A stretch of DNA of 64,000 nucleotides from Noviherbaspirillum malthae (lineage in GTDB: Bacteria > Pseudomonadota > Gammaproteobacteria > Burkholderiales > Burkholderiaceae_D). The position numbers were made by a program, and so were the translations under genes. The stretch is from positions 496,001 to 560,000 of the forward strand of contig NZ_JACYXF010000002.1 of NCBI RefSeq assembly GCF_015352985.1. The letters are read 5' to 3'. Shown in pieces: positions 1 to 9,120 of the stretch. Each line of letters begins with the position of its first letter. Within the stretch, counting starts at the first letter, position 1. Under the pieces are notes generated by a model, which was given only the letters and a program-made list of their open reading frames with translations, ran no database searches and was not told the origin of the DNA.

Positions 1-644
1 CCGATGACGACCTTCAACCGCGACCGGTCGAGAGATGCCAGAATCTCCGCAGTCGTATCGTTGGAAAGATGGCCGTAGGCGCCGCCTATCCTGCTTCGCA
101 GCGATGGCGGATAAGCTGAATTCGCGAGCATCTCGCGATCATGATTGCACTCCAGGACCAAGGCGTCGCAGCCGCTCAGGCTGCGCGTGAGATGTGGGGT
201 CGACTGCCCTGCGTCGGTGAGCACACCCAGCTTGAAACGGTCGTCCCTGATCACGTATTGCACCGGCTCGCGTGCGTCATGGGGCACCGTGTAGGGTGTC
301 AGTTCGAGCTGGCCGATATTAAGAGGCTCGCCGTCCCGGCAAAAATGGAAGGCGACACCATCGCAATCCTTGCGAACCGCCTGATAGGTTCCGTAGGACA
401 TCCAGACCGGAAGGCGATGACGGCGTGCAAACTTGAGGGCGCCCCCGACATGATCCTGATGCTCGTGGGTCACCACGATGCCGGAGAGATGACTTGGCGA
501 CAAGCCGAGGCGAAGCAGCCTTCGCTCGGTTTCCTTGATATTGAAGCCACAGTCCAGCATGACCGTGGTATTCGTCATGCCGGCTGTGGTTGAGATCAGC
601 AGTGCATTGCCTTCACTGCCACTACCTAGACTTGCAAACTTCAA
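1..644 (-). CDS. MBL-fold metallo-hydrolase (partial, C-terminus outside window)
   Basis: Read on the minus strand, an open frame begins MKFASLGSGSEGNALLIS and continues to the window edge, so only about the first 214 residues are visible. It carries the metallo-beta-lactamase metal motif THEHQDH at about residues 61-67, and a later D-A-G-Q-S segment at about 143-147. Proteins of this type (YycJ/WalJ-like family) are zinc or iron hydrolases, probably acting on nucleic acid ends or phosphodiesters; the substrate here is unknown. The only start in frame after the preceding stop is TTG at 644, 18 bases past the bamC stop, so it is probably co-transcribed with dapA-bamC. The ribosome binding site is weak. 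Confidence 0.8.
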   Translation of the reverse strand, partial: MKFASLGSGSEGNALLISTTAGMTNTTVMLDCGFNIKETERRLLRLGLSPSHLSGIVVTHEHQDHVGGALKFARRHRLPVWMSYGTYQAVRKDCDGVAFHFCRDGEPLNIGQLELTPYTVPHDAREPVQYVIRDDRFKLGVLTDAGQSTPHLTRSLSGCDALVLECNHDREMLANSAYPPSLRSRIGGAYGHLSNDTTAEILASLDRSRLKVVI

Positions 645-662
645 AAGACAAAACTTGGTTGA

Positions 663-1811
663 TTACTTCAGTTGCTCATTCAGCAGCGACAGGATGCGGT
701 CGGCGGTCTGGGAAGTTTCCGGCTTTCCTTCGTTGTTCAGCACGGCCACCTGGCTGCTGGTGCCGGCACCCTTGACCGACACGCGGTAGCGCGGTGCCGT
801 CTTGGCTTTATCGCTGCTCGATCCGAAGGTGAACAGTTTCGAGAAGAAGCTCTTGTCATTCTGCTTCTGGTCGGCATCGGGATCGACATAGCGCACGAAA
901 TACAGGCCCTGGGTACGGTCGCGGTCTTCGACGGTGAAACCGACGCGGTCCAGCGCCAGGCCGACGCGGCGCCAGGCGCGGTCGAAGCTCTCGTCCACCT
1001 CGACATAGCCGCCGTTCGTTCCCTTGACCAGCTTGGCGCGCGACGGTTGGGCAATGGCGTTGGCAACGACTGCCTTGGCCTTTACTTCTTCGGAACCGAT
1101 ACGCGACATCAGACGCGACAGGAATTCGGCTTCCAGTTCCGGATCGGCCGGACGCGGTGTCCATGTGGTCGATTCCTTCTGCGTCCCTACCAGCACTTCC
1201 TGCATGCCGCGGTGGCTGATGTAGATTTCGGTGGAGCCGTCCGGAGCGCGTTCCAGACGCGTACGGAACTTGTCACGCTCGCCGGTGGAATACAGCGAAT
1301 CCAGCGCCTTGCCCAAGGCATTGCGGATGAAGTCCTGCGGAATCTTCGCGCGGTTTTCCGCCCAGTCGGTTTCCATGATGCCGGCCTGCGGCGTTTCCTG
1401 CACCAGCAGGAAGCCGGAGTCCTGCCAGAAGTCCTTGATCTGCGGCCACAGCACTTCCGGCGACTGCTTGACGACGAGCCAGCGCTGGCTTCCGGCCCGC
1501 TCGATGCGCATGTCTGCCGAAGGCGTCGGCGCTACCGTTGTCGTCGTGGTCGGACGGGCGGTCTGCTGCATCGTATAGCCAGACGCCGTCGCCGTGCCGC
1601 GGTTTGCTTCCGGGATCGAATAACGATTCTCGCGCTGGAGCTGGGTCAGGTCAGGCGGAATTTCGAGAGAAGGAGCCTTTCCCGCGCTCTTGTACTCCAC
1701 ACGGTCGGGTTCGAGGAGATTGCCGATCGAACTGCAACCCACCATGCCGGTCAGTGCCAATGCATAGAGGAGTCCGCGTTGGGCCATGTAAGAGTGCTTG
1801 CGAATAGTCAT
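663..1811 (-). CDS. bamC: Outer membrane assembly lipoprotein BamC
   Basis: 382 residues. The N-terminus is a lipoprotein signal with lipobox T-G-M-V-G-C at about residues 21-26, followed by the unstructured PDR-V-Y region that in BamC binds BamD. Two helix-grip domains follow (about 105-210 and 265-380). BamC is an accessory lipoprotein of the beta-barrel assembly machine at the inner face of the outer membrane. It lies 49 bases downstream of dapA on the same strand, the dapA-bamC (dapA-nlpB) linkage known from E. coli. A second in-frame ATG at 1787 (MAQRGLLYAL) also gives a good signal peptide, so the start is uncertain by eight codons. Confidence 0.88.
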   Translation of the reverse strand: MTIRKHSYMAQRGLLYALALTGMVGCSSIGNLLEPDRVEYKSAGKAPSLEIPPDLTQLQRENRYSIPEANRGTATASGYTMQQTARPTTTTTVAPTPSADMRIERAGSQRWLVVKQSPEVLWPQIKDFWQDSGFLLVQETPQAGIMETDWAENRAKIPQDFIRNALGKALDSLYSTGERDKFRTRLERAPDGSTEIYISHRGMQEVLVGTQKESTTWTPRPADPELEAEFLSRLMSRIGSEEVKAKAVVANAIAQPSRAKLVKGTNGGYVEVDESFDRAWRRVGLALDRVGFTVEDRDRTQGLYFVRYVDPDADQKQNDKSFFSKLFTFGSSSDKAKTAPRYRVSVKGAGTSSQVAVLNNEGKPETSQTADRILSLLNEQLK

Positions 1812-1860
1812 GTCGATGCTGGAAAGGTGATGTGTTTATCTGCGAGGCAACAAGCGGCGC

Positions 1861-2739
1861 TTATTGTAATACACCGGCCTCGCGCAGCGCAGCTTTCACG
1901 ACTTCATGATATTCGGAAGCAAGTGGAGCGAGAGGCAAACGGATGCCGTCGGGCATCATGCCCATCTGTGCCAGCGCCCATTTGACCGGAACCGGATTGG
2001 GCTCGACAAAGAGCTTGTTGTGCAGGGGAAGCATGCGGTTATTGATGGCCACTGCTTCCTTGACGCGTCCGCTCATTGCGGCGACGCAGAGTTCGTGCAT
2101 TGCCTTCGGCGCGACGTTGGCCGTTACCGAGATATTGCCCTTACCGCCGCAGAACATCAATGCCATCGCGGTCGGATCGTCGCCGGAATAGACGGCGAAG
2201 GATTCGGGTGCGAGGCGGATCAGGTCGGAGCCGCGGCCGATGTTGCCCGTCGCGTCCTTGACGCCGATGATGCCCGGAACTTGGGCGAGGCGCAGGATGG
2301 TGTCGTTGGACATATCCGCCACCGTGCGGCCGGGGACGTTGTAGAGGATTGCCGGCAGGTCGACCGACTCGGCGATCTTCCTGAAATGCCGGTACATGCC
2401 TTCCTGCGTCGGACGGTTGTAATAGGGGACAACCAGCAGCGATGCATCGGCGCCGACGGACTTCGCATACTGGGTCAGTTCGATCGCTTCGGTGGTGGAA
2501 TTGCCGCCGGTGCCGGCGATGATGGGGATGCGCTTCGCCGCATGTTCGACAGCGACCTTGATCAGTTCGCAGTGCTCTTCCACCGATACGGTTGGAGACT
2601 CACCCGTGGTGCCCACGATGACGATGCCGTCTGTGCCTTCGGCGATATGCCAGTCGATCAGTTTCCGCAGGCCCGGCATATCAATACTGCCGTCTGCGTG
2701 CATGGGGGTGACGATTGCGACTACGCTGCCCTGGATCAT
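1861..2739 (-). CDS. dapA: 4-hydroxy-tetrahydrodipicolinate synthase
   Basis: 292 residues, the usual DapA length. It condenses pyruvate with aspartate semialdehyde in the lysine/diaminopimelate pathway in the cytoplasm. Class I aldolase TIM barrel: pyruvate-binding GTTGES at about 43-48, the catalytic Tyr in ILYNVPGRT and the Schiff-base Lys in [12 protein letters not shown] start at ATG 2739 ([12 protein letters not shown]), which matches the family N-terminus; the frame is open 39 codons further upstream but that part is not DapA-like. It sits in the order methyltransferase-dapA-bamC-MBL hydrolase. No lysine riboswitch is visible in the 79 bases upstream. Confidence 0.95.
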   Translation of the reverse strand: MIQGSVVAIVTPMHADGSIDMPGLRKLIDWHIAEGTDGIVIVGTTGESPTVSVEEHCELIKVAVEHAAKRIPIIAGTGGNSTTEAIELTQYAKSVGADASLLVVPYYNRPTQEGMYRHFRKIAESVDLPAILYNVPGRTVADMSNDTILRLAQVPGIIGVKDATGNIGRGSDLIRLAPESFAVYSGDDPTAMALMFCGGKGNISVTANVAPKAMHELCVAAMSGRVKEAVAINNRMLPLHNKLFVEPNPVPVKWALAQMGMMPDGIRLPLAPLASEYHEVVKAALREAGVLQ

Positions 2740-2818
2740 GATGTTATTCGGTAAGAATAGAAAAAAGCTGATTGTAGCGGATAGCCCGCTCCTGTGGTCA
2801 ATCTCGCGGGACGGCAAC

Positions 2819-3403
2819 TCAAAAGAGCCGTAGTCCTTGGGGTCCGGATGCGGCATTGCCCTTGATCAGGCAAAGCCGCTGAATCATCGCGGGCTTGGGC
2901 GTGCCGGCATAACCGTCCTCGTACGCCACGACACGCGCGCCGCGGTCGGCAAAGCGCATTGCGAACTGCAGCAATTCACCCGGCTGCAGCAGGAACGCGG
3001 GATTGGAAGGCTTGCCGAACTGCCCATTTCCTTGAGAGAAGGTCTCGTAGAGCAGCACTCCGGAAGGTGCAAGACTTGCGAAGAGACAAGGGAGCAGCGG
3101 ACGGTGCAGGTAGTTGGTTACCACGATGCCGGCAAAGCGGTTTTCATCGAACGTCCAATGCGGCGGTTCGTCCGGAGCATGCGCCTCCAGGTCCATCTGC
3201 AGGGTGGTAATGAAGGGGCCCGCCGCAGCGGACAGCGATTCGGGGTCCCTGTCCACTGCCAGAACCGGATGCCCTTCTCCTGCCAACCGCCGCGCATGCC
3301 GGCCGCTTCCGCAGGCGAGATCGAGTATTTCACCCGGAGGAATCAGCGGCGCAAACCGCTCCACCCATGGGGAAGCGAGAGCCGTCGGCAGATGTGGTTT
3401 CAT
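2819..3403 (-). CDS. Class I SAM-dependent methyltransferase
   Basis: 194 residues. The Rossmann-type SAM motif I is clear ([13 protein letters not shown], about 26-38), followed by acidic motif LAVDRD for the ribose hydroxyls and a motif IV-like [11 protein letters not shown]. This is the small tellurite-resistance/SAM methyltransferase-like group (Methyltransf_25/TehB-like); the substrate cannot be told from sequence. Start ATG at 3403 ([13 protein letters not shown]). The gene lies between trpS (32 bases upstream) and dapA (79 bases downstream) on one strand, so an operon with translation and cell-wall precursor genes is likely. Confidence 0.82.
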   Translation of the reverse strand: MKPHLPTALASPWVERFAPLIPPGEILDLACGSGRHARRLAGEGHPVLAVDRDPESLSAAAGPFITTLQMDLEAHAPDEPPHWTFDENRFAGIVVTNYLHRPLLPCLFASLAPSGVLLYETFSQGNGQFGKPSNPAFLLQPGELLQFAMRFADRGARVVAYEDGYAGTPKPAMIQRLCLIKGNAASGPQGLRLF

Positions 3404-3435
3404 GCTTGCGTACGGGTGACCGCTCAATGCCGCTC

Positions 3436-4644
3436 TCAGAGCGAGTTGTAGCCCAGACCCATGGCTTCGCGCACATCGCGCATGGTTTCCTGCGCGAGCT
3501 TGCGTGCCTTGTCGCAGCCATCGGCGACGATGGCGCGGACCAGCGACGGATCGTCGAGATACTTCTGCGCGCGCTCGCGCATGGGCTCCTGCTCCTTCAG
3601 CACGCCGTCGACGACGGGCTGCTTGCACTCGATGCAGCCGATGCCTGCGGAACGGCAACCCTTGACGACCCAATCCTTGGTTTCTTCGTCGGAATAGACC
3701 TTGTGCAATTGCCACACCGGGCACTTTTCCGGCTCGCCCGGATCGGTGCGGCGTACGCGCGCGGGATCGGTCGGCATGGTGCGGATCTTCTTGGTAACGG
3801 ATTCCTTGTCCTCGCGCAGCGTGATGGAGTTGCCGTAGCTCTTGGACATTTTCTGGCCGTCCAGGCCGGGTAGCCGCGAATCCTCGGTGAGACGCGCCTG
3901 GGGTTCGACCAGGATGAGCTTGCGGCTGCCTTCAAGATAGCCGAACAGACGCTCGCGATCAATCATCGACAGATTCTGGGCTTCATCCAGCATGGCCTTG
4001 GCCTGCTCCAGCGCATCCGCATTGCCCTGCTGCTGGTAGTCGGTGCGCAGCTCGGTGTAGATGCGCGCGCGCTTGCTGCCGAGCTTCTTGATGGCTTCCT
4101 GCGCCTTTTCCTCGAAGCCCTTTTCCTTGCCATAGAGATGATTGAAGCGGCGTGCCAGCTCGCGCATCATTTCAATGTGCGGCACCTGGTCTTCGCCGAC
4201 CGGAACCAGGCTCGCGCGGTAAATCAGCACATCGGCCGCCTGCAGCAGCGGATAGCCGAGGAAGCCATAGGTCGCGAGGTCGCGGTCCGCCAGTTTTTCC
4301 TGCTGGTCCTTGTAGGTCGGCACGCGCTCGAGCCAGCCGAGCGGCGTCGCCATCGACAGCAGCAGGTGCAGCTCGGCGTGTTCCGGCACTTTCGACTGGA
4401 TGAACAACGTGGCCTGCGCCGGATCGACTCCCGCCGCCAGCCAGTCGATCAGCATGTCCCAGGTACTGGTTTCGATGATGCTCGGATCGTCGTAATGGGT
4501 TGTCAGCGCATGCCAGTCGGCGACAAAGAACAGGCAAGGCAACTCGGATTGCATCTTGACCCAGTTCTTTAGGGCACCGTGATAATGGCCAAGGTGCATC
4601 GCCCCAGTCGGACGCATGCCGGAAACAACGCGGTCGGGATACAT
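3436..4644 (-). CDS. trpS: Tryptophan--tRNA ligase
   Basis: 402 residues. Class I aminoacyl-tRNA synthetase charging tRNA-Trp. The HIGH-type signature is HLGHYHG near residue 18 (within SGMRPTGAMHLGHYHG) and the KMSKS loop is QKMSKSYG at about 263-270. It is longer than the roughly 330-residue E. coli enzyme because of an insertion ahead of KMSKS (about 130-240), typical of the longer TrpRS variant of betaproteobacteria. Start MYPDRVVSG. It lies 10 bases downstream of the site-2 protease gene. Confidence 0.95.
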   Translation of the reverse strand: MYPDRVVSGMRPTGAMHLGHYHGALKNWVKMQSELPCLFFVADWHALTTHYDDPSIIETSTWDMLIDWLAAGVDPAQATLFIQSKVPEHAELHLLLSMATPLGWLERVPTYKDQQEKLADRDLATYGFLGYPLLQAADVLIYRASLVPVGEDQVPHIEMMRELARRFNHLYGKEKGFEEKAQEAIKKLGSKRARIYTELRTDYQQQGNADALEQAKAMLDEAQNLSMIDRERLFGYLEGSRKLILVEPQARLTEDSRLPGLDGQKMSKSYGNSITLREDKESVTKKIRTMPTDPARVRRTDPGEPEKCPVWQLHKVYSDEETKDWVVKGCRSAGIGCIECKQPVVDGVLKEQEPMRERAQKYLDDPSLVRAIVADGCDKARKLAQETMRDVREAMGLGYNSL

Positions 4645-4654
4645 AGTGTTGAGC

Positions 4655-5311
4655 TTAAAGAAGGAATTTAAGAGGAGTAGCGATCAGTTGCAGCAGCGAA
4701 TGGGCCGCAGTCATTACCGGCACCATCCAGAAATACAGGACCTTGAACAGAACAAGCGCCATGACGATGAAGAAGCCGTAAGGCTCGATCTGCGCGAACC
4801 TGTAAGCATACTTGTTCGGCAAGAGGCTGGTAAGCACCCTGCCCCCGTCCAGCGGCGGTATGGGGAACAGATTGAATGCAAACATCACCAGGTTGGTGAG
4901 AATGCCCGCCTGCGCCATGCGCATGAAAAACTCTTCGCCGATCCCCGCCACGCTGAGAATAATCGCGAAAACGAGCCACAGGAAAGCCATGAAGAAGTTG
5001 GAGGCAGGACCGGCGAGCGCGACCCATGCCATGTCGCGCTTGGGTTTGCGCAGATTGCCGTAGTCCACCGGCACCGGCTTTGCATAGCCGAACAGAAAAT
5101 TGCCGGAGGTTCCCACATAGAGCAGGATGGGGATGATGATGGTGCCGAAGGGATCGATGTGCCTGATCGGATTCAGGCTCATGCGCCCCTGCATGTAGGC
5201 GGTCGAATCGCCGAGATAGCGGGCGGCGTAGGCATGCGCGGCTTCATGCAGCGTAATGGCAAACAGCACCGGCAATGCATAAACGGCAATTGTCTGAATA
5301 AGGTCTTCCAT
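4655..5311 (-). CDS. Site-2 protease family membrane metalloprotease
   Basis: 218 residues, polytopic inner-membrane protein with about five hydrophobic segments. The zinc motif HEAAH (HExxH) is at residues 22-26 in the first membrane segment, and the third-ligand region NLFPIPPLDGGRV is at about 145-157, both hallmarks of S2P (peptidase M50) enzymes. The short form without a PDZ domain, next to trpS or segregation genes, is common in bacteria; substrates are mostly unknown. It heads the run S2P-trpS-methyltransferase-dapA-bamC. Start MEDLIQTIAVYALP, unambiguous. Confidence 0.9.
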   Translation of the reverse strand: MEDLIQTIAVYALPVLFAITLHEAAHAYAARYLGDSTAYMQGRMSLNPIRHIDPFGTIIIPILLYVGTSGNFLFGYAKPVPVDYGNLRKPKRDMAWVALAGPASNFFMAFLWLVFAIILSVAGIGEEFFMRMAQAGILTNLVMFAFNLFPIPPLDGGRVLTSLLPNKYAYRFAQIEPYGFFIVMALVLFKVLYFWMVPVMTAAHSLLQLIATPLKFLL

Positions 5312-5444
5312 GGAGGGATTTTAACAGAGGGGTCGATGAAGACCGGAAAGAACAGCCTTCGTCTGTCTTGCATTGCCTGGAGCGAGACACGTTCGTTCAT
5401 CCGACGGCAAGCCGCCGTCGGCCGTTCGCGCAACGCATGAAATT

Positions 5445-6068
5445 TTACAAACCGAAAACAGCCGGATCTCCCCTTCCCTGGCGGATCAGCTGCGGCTCTT
5501 CTTCCGTCAGGTCGATCACGGTAGTGGGTTCGAGGCTACATGCGCCGCCATCGATGACGAGTTCGATCTGGCGCTCGAGACGATCGCGCACTTCTTCGGG
5601 ATCTGTGAGAGGGTGTTCGTCGTCGGGCAGGATCAGGGTCGTGCCCAGCAGGGGCTGCCCCAGCTCTTCCAGGACTGCACAAGCAATCGCATTTTCCGGC
5701 ACGCGCAGGCCGATGGTCTTGCGCGAAGGATGGCTGAGGCGTCGCGGCACTTCCTTGGTCGCTTCGAGGATGACGGTGAACGGCCCCGGCGTCGCCGACT
5801 TGAGCATTCGATACTGGCGGTTGTCGACCCGGGCGTACTGCGCGATCTCGCTCAGGTCGCGGCACAGCAGCGTCAGGTGATGTTTGTCGTCAACGCCGCG
5901 AATGCGCCGCAGGCGGTCCACCGCCGCCTTGTTGTCGAGCTGGCAGACCAGCGCATAACAGGAGTCGGTAGGCAGCGCCACGATGCCGCCGCCATGGATG
6001 ATCTGCACCGCCTGCTTGATCAGGCGGAGCTGGGGGTTTTCGGGATGGATCTGAAAAAATTGGCTCAT
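5445..6068 (-). CDS. Sua5/YciO/YrdC-family protein (L-threonylcarbamoyladenylate synthase type)
   Basis: 207 residues from ATG 6068 (MSQFFQIHPENPQ). YrdC-fold domain with GGIVALPTDSCYAL (about 27-40), the KHHLTLLC segment replacing K-R-x-x-x-P, the PGPFTVILEA stretch and GLRVPEN. These match YciO more than TsaC itself. TsaC makes threonylcarbamoyl-AMP for tRNA t6A37; YciO paralogs have weak or uncertain activity, so I give no symbol. The upstream neighbour is htpX, whose terminator hairpin ends right at this start codon, leaving no normal Shine-Dalgarno; initiation is therefore unusual or the transcript begins inside this region. Confidence 0.85.
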   Translation of the reverse strand: MSQFFQIHPENPQLRLIKQAVQIIHGGGIVALPTDSCYALVCQLDNKAAVDRLRRIRGVDDKHHLTLLCRDLSEIAQYARVDNRQYRMLKSATPGPFTVILEATKEVPRRLSHPSRKTIGLRVPENAIACAVLEELGQPLLGTTLILPDDEHPLTDPEEVRDRLERQIELVIDGGACSLEPTTVIDLTEEEPQLIRQGRGDPAVFGL

Positions 6069-6100
6069 AAAAAACAACGGCGGTCTATCGGACCGCCGTT
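6069..6100 (-). terminator. Rho-independent terminator of htpX
   Basis: On the minus strand a perfect 10-bp stem (AACGGCGGTC with GACCGCCGTT, 6100-6091 with 6085-6076, 5-base loop) is followed by G then six T. It lies 16 bases after the htpX stop. The T-run ends directly at the ATG (6068) of the next gene. Confidence 0.88.
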
Positions 6101-6116
6101 ACCGTAATTGAAGTGG

Positions 6117-6998
6117 TTACTGCGCGCTGCGTAACGCGGCAATGCGCTGCTCGATGGGCGGATGGCTCGAGAACAGCGCTGCAAAGCTGGAACCGCCGCC
6201 ATTGATGCCGAAGGAACGGAAATTCTGCGGCAGGGTGTCTGCGGGTTCGAGTCCGCCGAGGCGGGCAAGTGCCTTGACCATGGGCTGCGGCGAGCCGAGC
6301 AGCTTTGCCGATCCGGCGTCGGCACGAAATTCGCGGTAGCGCGAGAACCAGGCGACAATGATCGAAGCCAGAATGCCGAACAGAATTTCGCAGACGAAAA
6401 CCGTGACCATGTAGCCGATGCCCGGACCGCGGTCGTCGCTGTTGCGGAACACGGCCTTGTCGATCAAGTAGCCGACCACCCGCGCCAGGAACACCACGAA
6501 GGTATTCACGACGCCCTGGATCAAAGTCAGGGTCACCATGTCGCCGTTGGCAACGTGGGCGATCTCGTGACCGAGAACCGCCTCGACTTCATCCTTGGTC
6601 ATGCCTTCCAGCAAACCGGTCGATACCGCGACCAGAGCCGAATTCTTGAAGGCGCCGGTTGCGAATGCATTGGGCTCGCCCTCGTAGATGGCCACTTCCG
6701 GCATGGCGATGCCGGCGCGGTCCGACAGGCGCTTGACGGTATCCACCAGCCACAGTTCCGTCGACGACGACGGCGACTCGATCACATGCGCACCGGTCGA
6801 CCATTTCGCCATCGGCTTGCTCATCAGCAGCGAGATGATGGCGCCGGTAAAGCCAACGACCAGCGAGTACGCCATCAGGCTGCCCAGATTCAGGCCGCTG
6901 CCGGTGAGGTAGCGGTTCACCCCGAGCAGCGACAGCACGACCGACATGACCAGCATGACGGCGAGATTGGTTGCGATGAACAGGAATATTCTTTTCAT
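6117..6998 (-). CDS. htpX: Membrane-bound zinc metalloprotease HtpX
   Basis: 293 residues from ATG 6998 ([19 protein letters not shown]). Two N-terminal membrane segments (about 4-24 and 35-55), catalytic HEIAH with flanking [11 protein letters not shown] near 140, and two further hydrophobic segments after it (about 155-180 and 192-215), the HtpX M48B layout. In E. coli HtpX degrades damaged membrane proteins with FtsH and is Cpx-controlled. The frame is open for 27 more codons upstream but those are not HtpX-like. A strong terminator follows at 6100-6069, so it is probably monocistronic. Confidence 0.95.
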   Translation of the reverse strand: MKRIFLFIATNLAVMLVMSVVLSLLGVNRYLTGSGLNLGSLMAYSLVVGFTGAIISLLMSKPMAKWSTGAHVIESPSSSTELWLVDTVKRLSDRAGIAMPEVAIYEGEPNAFATGAFKNSALVAVSTGLLEGMTKDEVEAVLGHEIAHVANGDMVTLTLIQGVVNTFVVFLARVVGYLIDKAVFRNSDDRGPGIGYMVTVFVCEILFGILASIIVAWFSRYREFRADAGSAKLLGSPQPMVKALARLGGLEPADTLPQNFRSFGINGGGSSFAALFSSHPPIEQRIAALRSAQ

Positions 6999-7172
6999 TA
7001 GACTGCTCCAGATAGACGCGAAGACGCGGGAACTATGTAGGTACCTGCCCTCGAAAATCAAGAGGCGACATGATGCCATAAAGTCATTCCCGACTCATGC
7101 AGGCGGGAAAGTTCTGCGCGGAAGAATGCTGCGTCAGGCGCTTTGCGGGGAATTGTCCGGGAGGTGCCTGGA

Positions 7173-8012
7173 TTATCCCAGGCGCCAGTCGTGCCATACC
7201 GGCGTGAGCGACGGCGGCAGCGGCGGCAGTCCGCCGAGTTCGGTATGGGACTCTCCCGGGGCGTGGAAATCCGAACCGCGCGAGGCCAGCAGGCCGTACT
7301 GCTTCGCCACGACGGCGTACTGGCCAAATTCGTCGGGCGTATGGCTGCCCGTCACGACTTCCACGCCTGCACCGCCGTAACGCTTGAATTCGCCGAGGAA
7401 AGCGTCGAGCGCGAGGTCGCCCAGATCGTAGCGGCCGGGGTGGGCCACGACGGCGATGCCGCCCGCGCCGCGGATCCAGCTGACGGCATCCTTGAGCGTC
7501 GCCCAGCGATGCGGCACGTATCCCGGCTTGCCTTCGATCAGATAATTGCTGAAGACTTCACTCACGTCCTTGCAGACGCCGAGTTCGATGATATAGCGTG
7601 CGAAATGCGTACGCGAAATCAGGTCGGGATTGCCGACGTGCTTGAGCGCACCTTCGAAAGCGTTCGGAATGCCGACCTGGGCAAGCTGCTCCGCCATCTC
7701 GCGGGCACGATGCTCGCGTCCGGAACGGGTGCGGATCAGACCCTGCTTCAACTCCTCGTTGTTCTCGTCGAACTGCAGGCCGACGATGTGAATCGTCTGC
7801 GCCGCCCAGGTGACCGAAATCTCGACGCCGGTCACGTAATGCATGCCGAGCGCATGCGCCGCCTCCCTTGCCTCCGGGATGCCGTCTATTTCGTCATGAT
7901 CGGTCAGGGCCCAGACATCGACGCCGTTTGCGCGCGCACGCGCTGCAACTTCGGCCGGCCTCAGGGCACCGTCGGAGACGTTGGAATGGCAATGGAGATC
8001 GACGTTAAGCAT
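7173..8012 (-). CDS. PHP-domain 3',5'-nucleoside bisphosphate phosphatase (Rnm/YciV-like)
   Basis: 279 residues. N-terminal PHP metal motifs DLHCHSNVSDG (about 5-15) and ALTDHDEIDG (about 35-44), then GVEISV (67-72), VAHPGRY (about 194-200) and the C-terminal SRGSDFHAPGE (about 244-254): the full set of PHP metal ligands. E. coli YciV (Rnm/RNase AM) removes the 3' phosphate of 3',5'-bisphosphonucleotides and trims 5' ends of small RNAs; this protein has the same length and motif order. It is flanked by spacers of 174 and 117 bases, so it may be transcribed alone. Confidence 0.87.
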   Translation of the reverse strand: MLNVDLHCHSNVSDGALRPAEVAARARANGVDVWALTDHDEIDGIPEAREAAHALGMHYVTGVEISVTWAAQTIHIVGLQFDENNEELKQGLIRTRSGREHRAREMAEQLAQVGIPNAFEGALKHVGNPDLISRTHFARYIIELGVCKDVSEVFSNYLIEGKPGYVPHRWATLKDAVSWIRGAGGIAVVAHPGRYDLGDLALDAFLGEFKRYGGAGVEVVTGSHTPDEFGQYAVVAKQYGLLASRGSDFHAPGESHTELGGLPPLPPSLTPVWHDWRLG

Positions 8013-8129
8013 GGGAATCGTTAAGTATGCGCTGGACTGGAATCATTGTACGCCGAAGCAGGCCGCCGCTGCGCCGACATAACGCAGAAGACAAGAAGAA
8101 TCCGGCCAGAATCCTGGCACGAACCGCTG

Positions 8130-9008
8130 TCACTCTTGCAAGAATCCTTCAATCAGCGCAGCAAGTTCCTCGGGCTGGTCATGATGCAGCATATGCCCGG
8201 CATCCCTGATGGTCGCCGTCGTTACTTGGGGAATGAACTTGATGCGGCGGTCGATTTCGAGACGCGCGGTTTCCTTCGGCCCCATCCAGCGCCATGCTTC
8301 CGTGTCGTCGGCTTCGACCCAGAGCACCTGCGCGGAAATCGCCTGCCAGCATGCAAGGACTTCTTCCACCCGGTACAGGATGGGGCTGACCAGCTTGTGC
8401 GCCGGATCGCCGAGAATCTCCCACTCGCCGCTCGCATTCTGCTCCGCCCAGTGGCGCGACAGGAATTCGGCACGATCATCGCTCAGACGGGCATTGGTCT
8501 TCTGCAGGCGCGCCGCCACCTCGGCTCTGGACGGATAGCTGCGCATGCGCGGCGGCTCGCGCAGTTCGTCCAGCCATTTGGAATAGCGCCCCGGCGCCTG
8601 CTCCGGCTTGGTAGACGGGAGCCCGAAGCCTTCCAGATTGATCAGCCTGCGGATGCGGGCCGGCCGCGAGCCCGCATACAGCATCACGACGTTGCCGCCC
8701 ATGCTGTGGCCCAGCAGATCGACCGGCTGGTCCGGCGAGTAATGCGCGAGAATGGCATCGAGATCGGCCATGTAATCCGGGAACCAGTAGCAGTCGGCAC
8801 CCGGCGCCCTGGTCTGACCGAACCCGCGCCAGTCGGGTGCGATCACATGCCAGTCGCGCTTGAGGCAATCGACGACGAACTGGAAGGATGCCGACACGTC
8901 CATCCAGCCGTGCACCATGAAGAGCTTGGGCGCGCCCTCGTCGCCCCAATGCCTGACATGGTATTGAAGACCGCGGACGGGGATGAATTCGGAACGGGAA
9001 GTTTTCAT
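8130..9008 (-). CDS. Alpha/beta-fold hydrolase
   Basis: 292 residues. Oxyanion-hole region FMVHGWMD (about 31-38), the nucleophile elbow LLGHSMGGN (Ser at about 102) and the catalytic His in the C-terminal RDAGHMLHHDQPEEL. This is the epoxide hydrolase/haloperoxidase-like group; the substrate cannot be assigned. It is divergent from the acyl-CoA synthetase gene at 9121, separated by 112 bases that must hold both promoters. Confidence 0.83.
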   Translation of the reverse strand: MKTSRSEFIPVRGLQYHVRHWGDEGAPKLFMVHGWMDVSASFQFVVDCLKRDWHVIAPDWRGFGQTRAPGADCYWFPDYMADLDAILAHYSPDQPVDLLGHSMGGNVVMLYAGSRPARIRRLINLEGFGLPSTKPEQAPGRYSKWLDELREPPRMRSYPSRAEVAARLQKTNARLSDDRAEFLSRHWAEQNASGEWEILGDPAHKLVSPILYRVEEVLACWQAISAQVLWVEADDTEAWRWMGPKETARLEIDRRIKFIPQVTTATIRDAGHMLHHDQPEELAALIEGFLQE

Positions 9009-9120
9009 GGCGATGCACCGGCTGCAGTGGAATCAATGGAAAGTACGGCTGTTGAAGGCATAATAATGTGTCAGGACAGCATTAAAAGCACGATCGTTCG
9101 ATAATTATACCGGAGACTTC

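Noticed and set aside
2740..2818. Lysine riboswitch upstream of dapA
   Set aside because: Spacer is only 79 bases and shows no riboswitch-like conserved structure.
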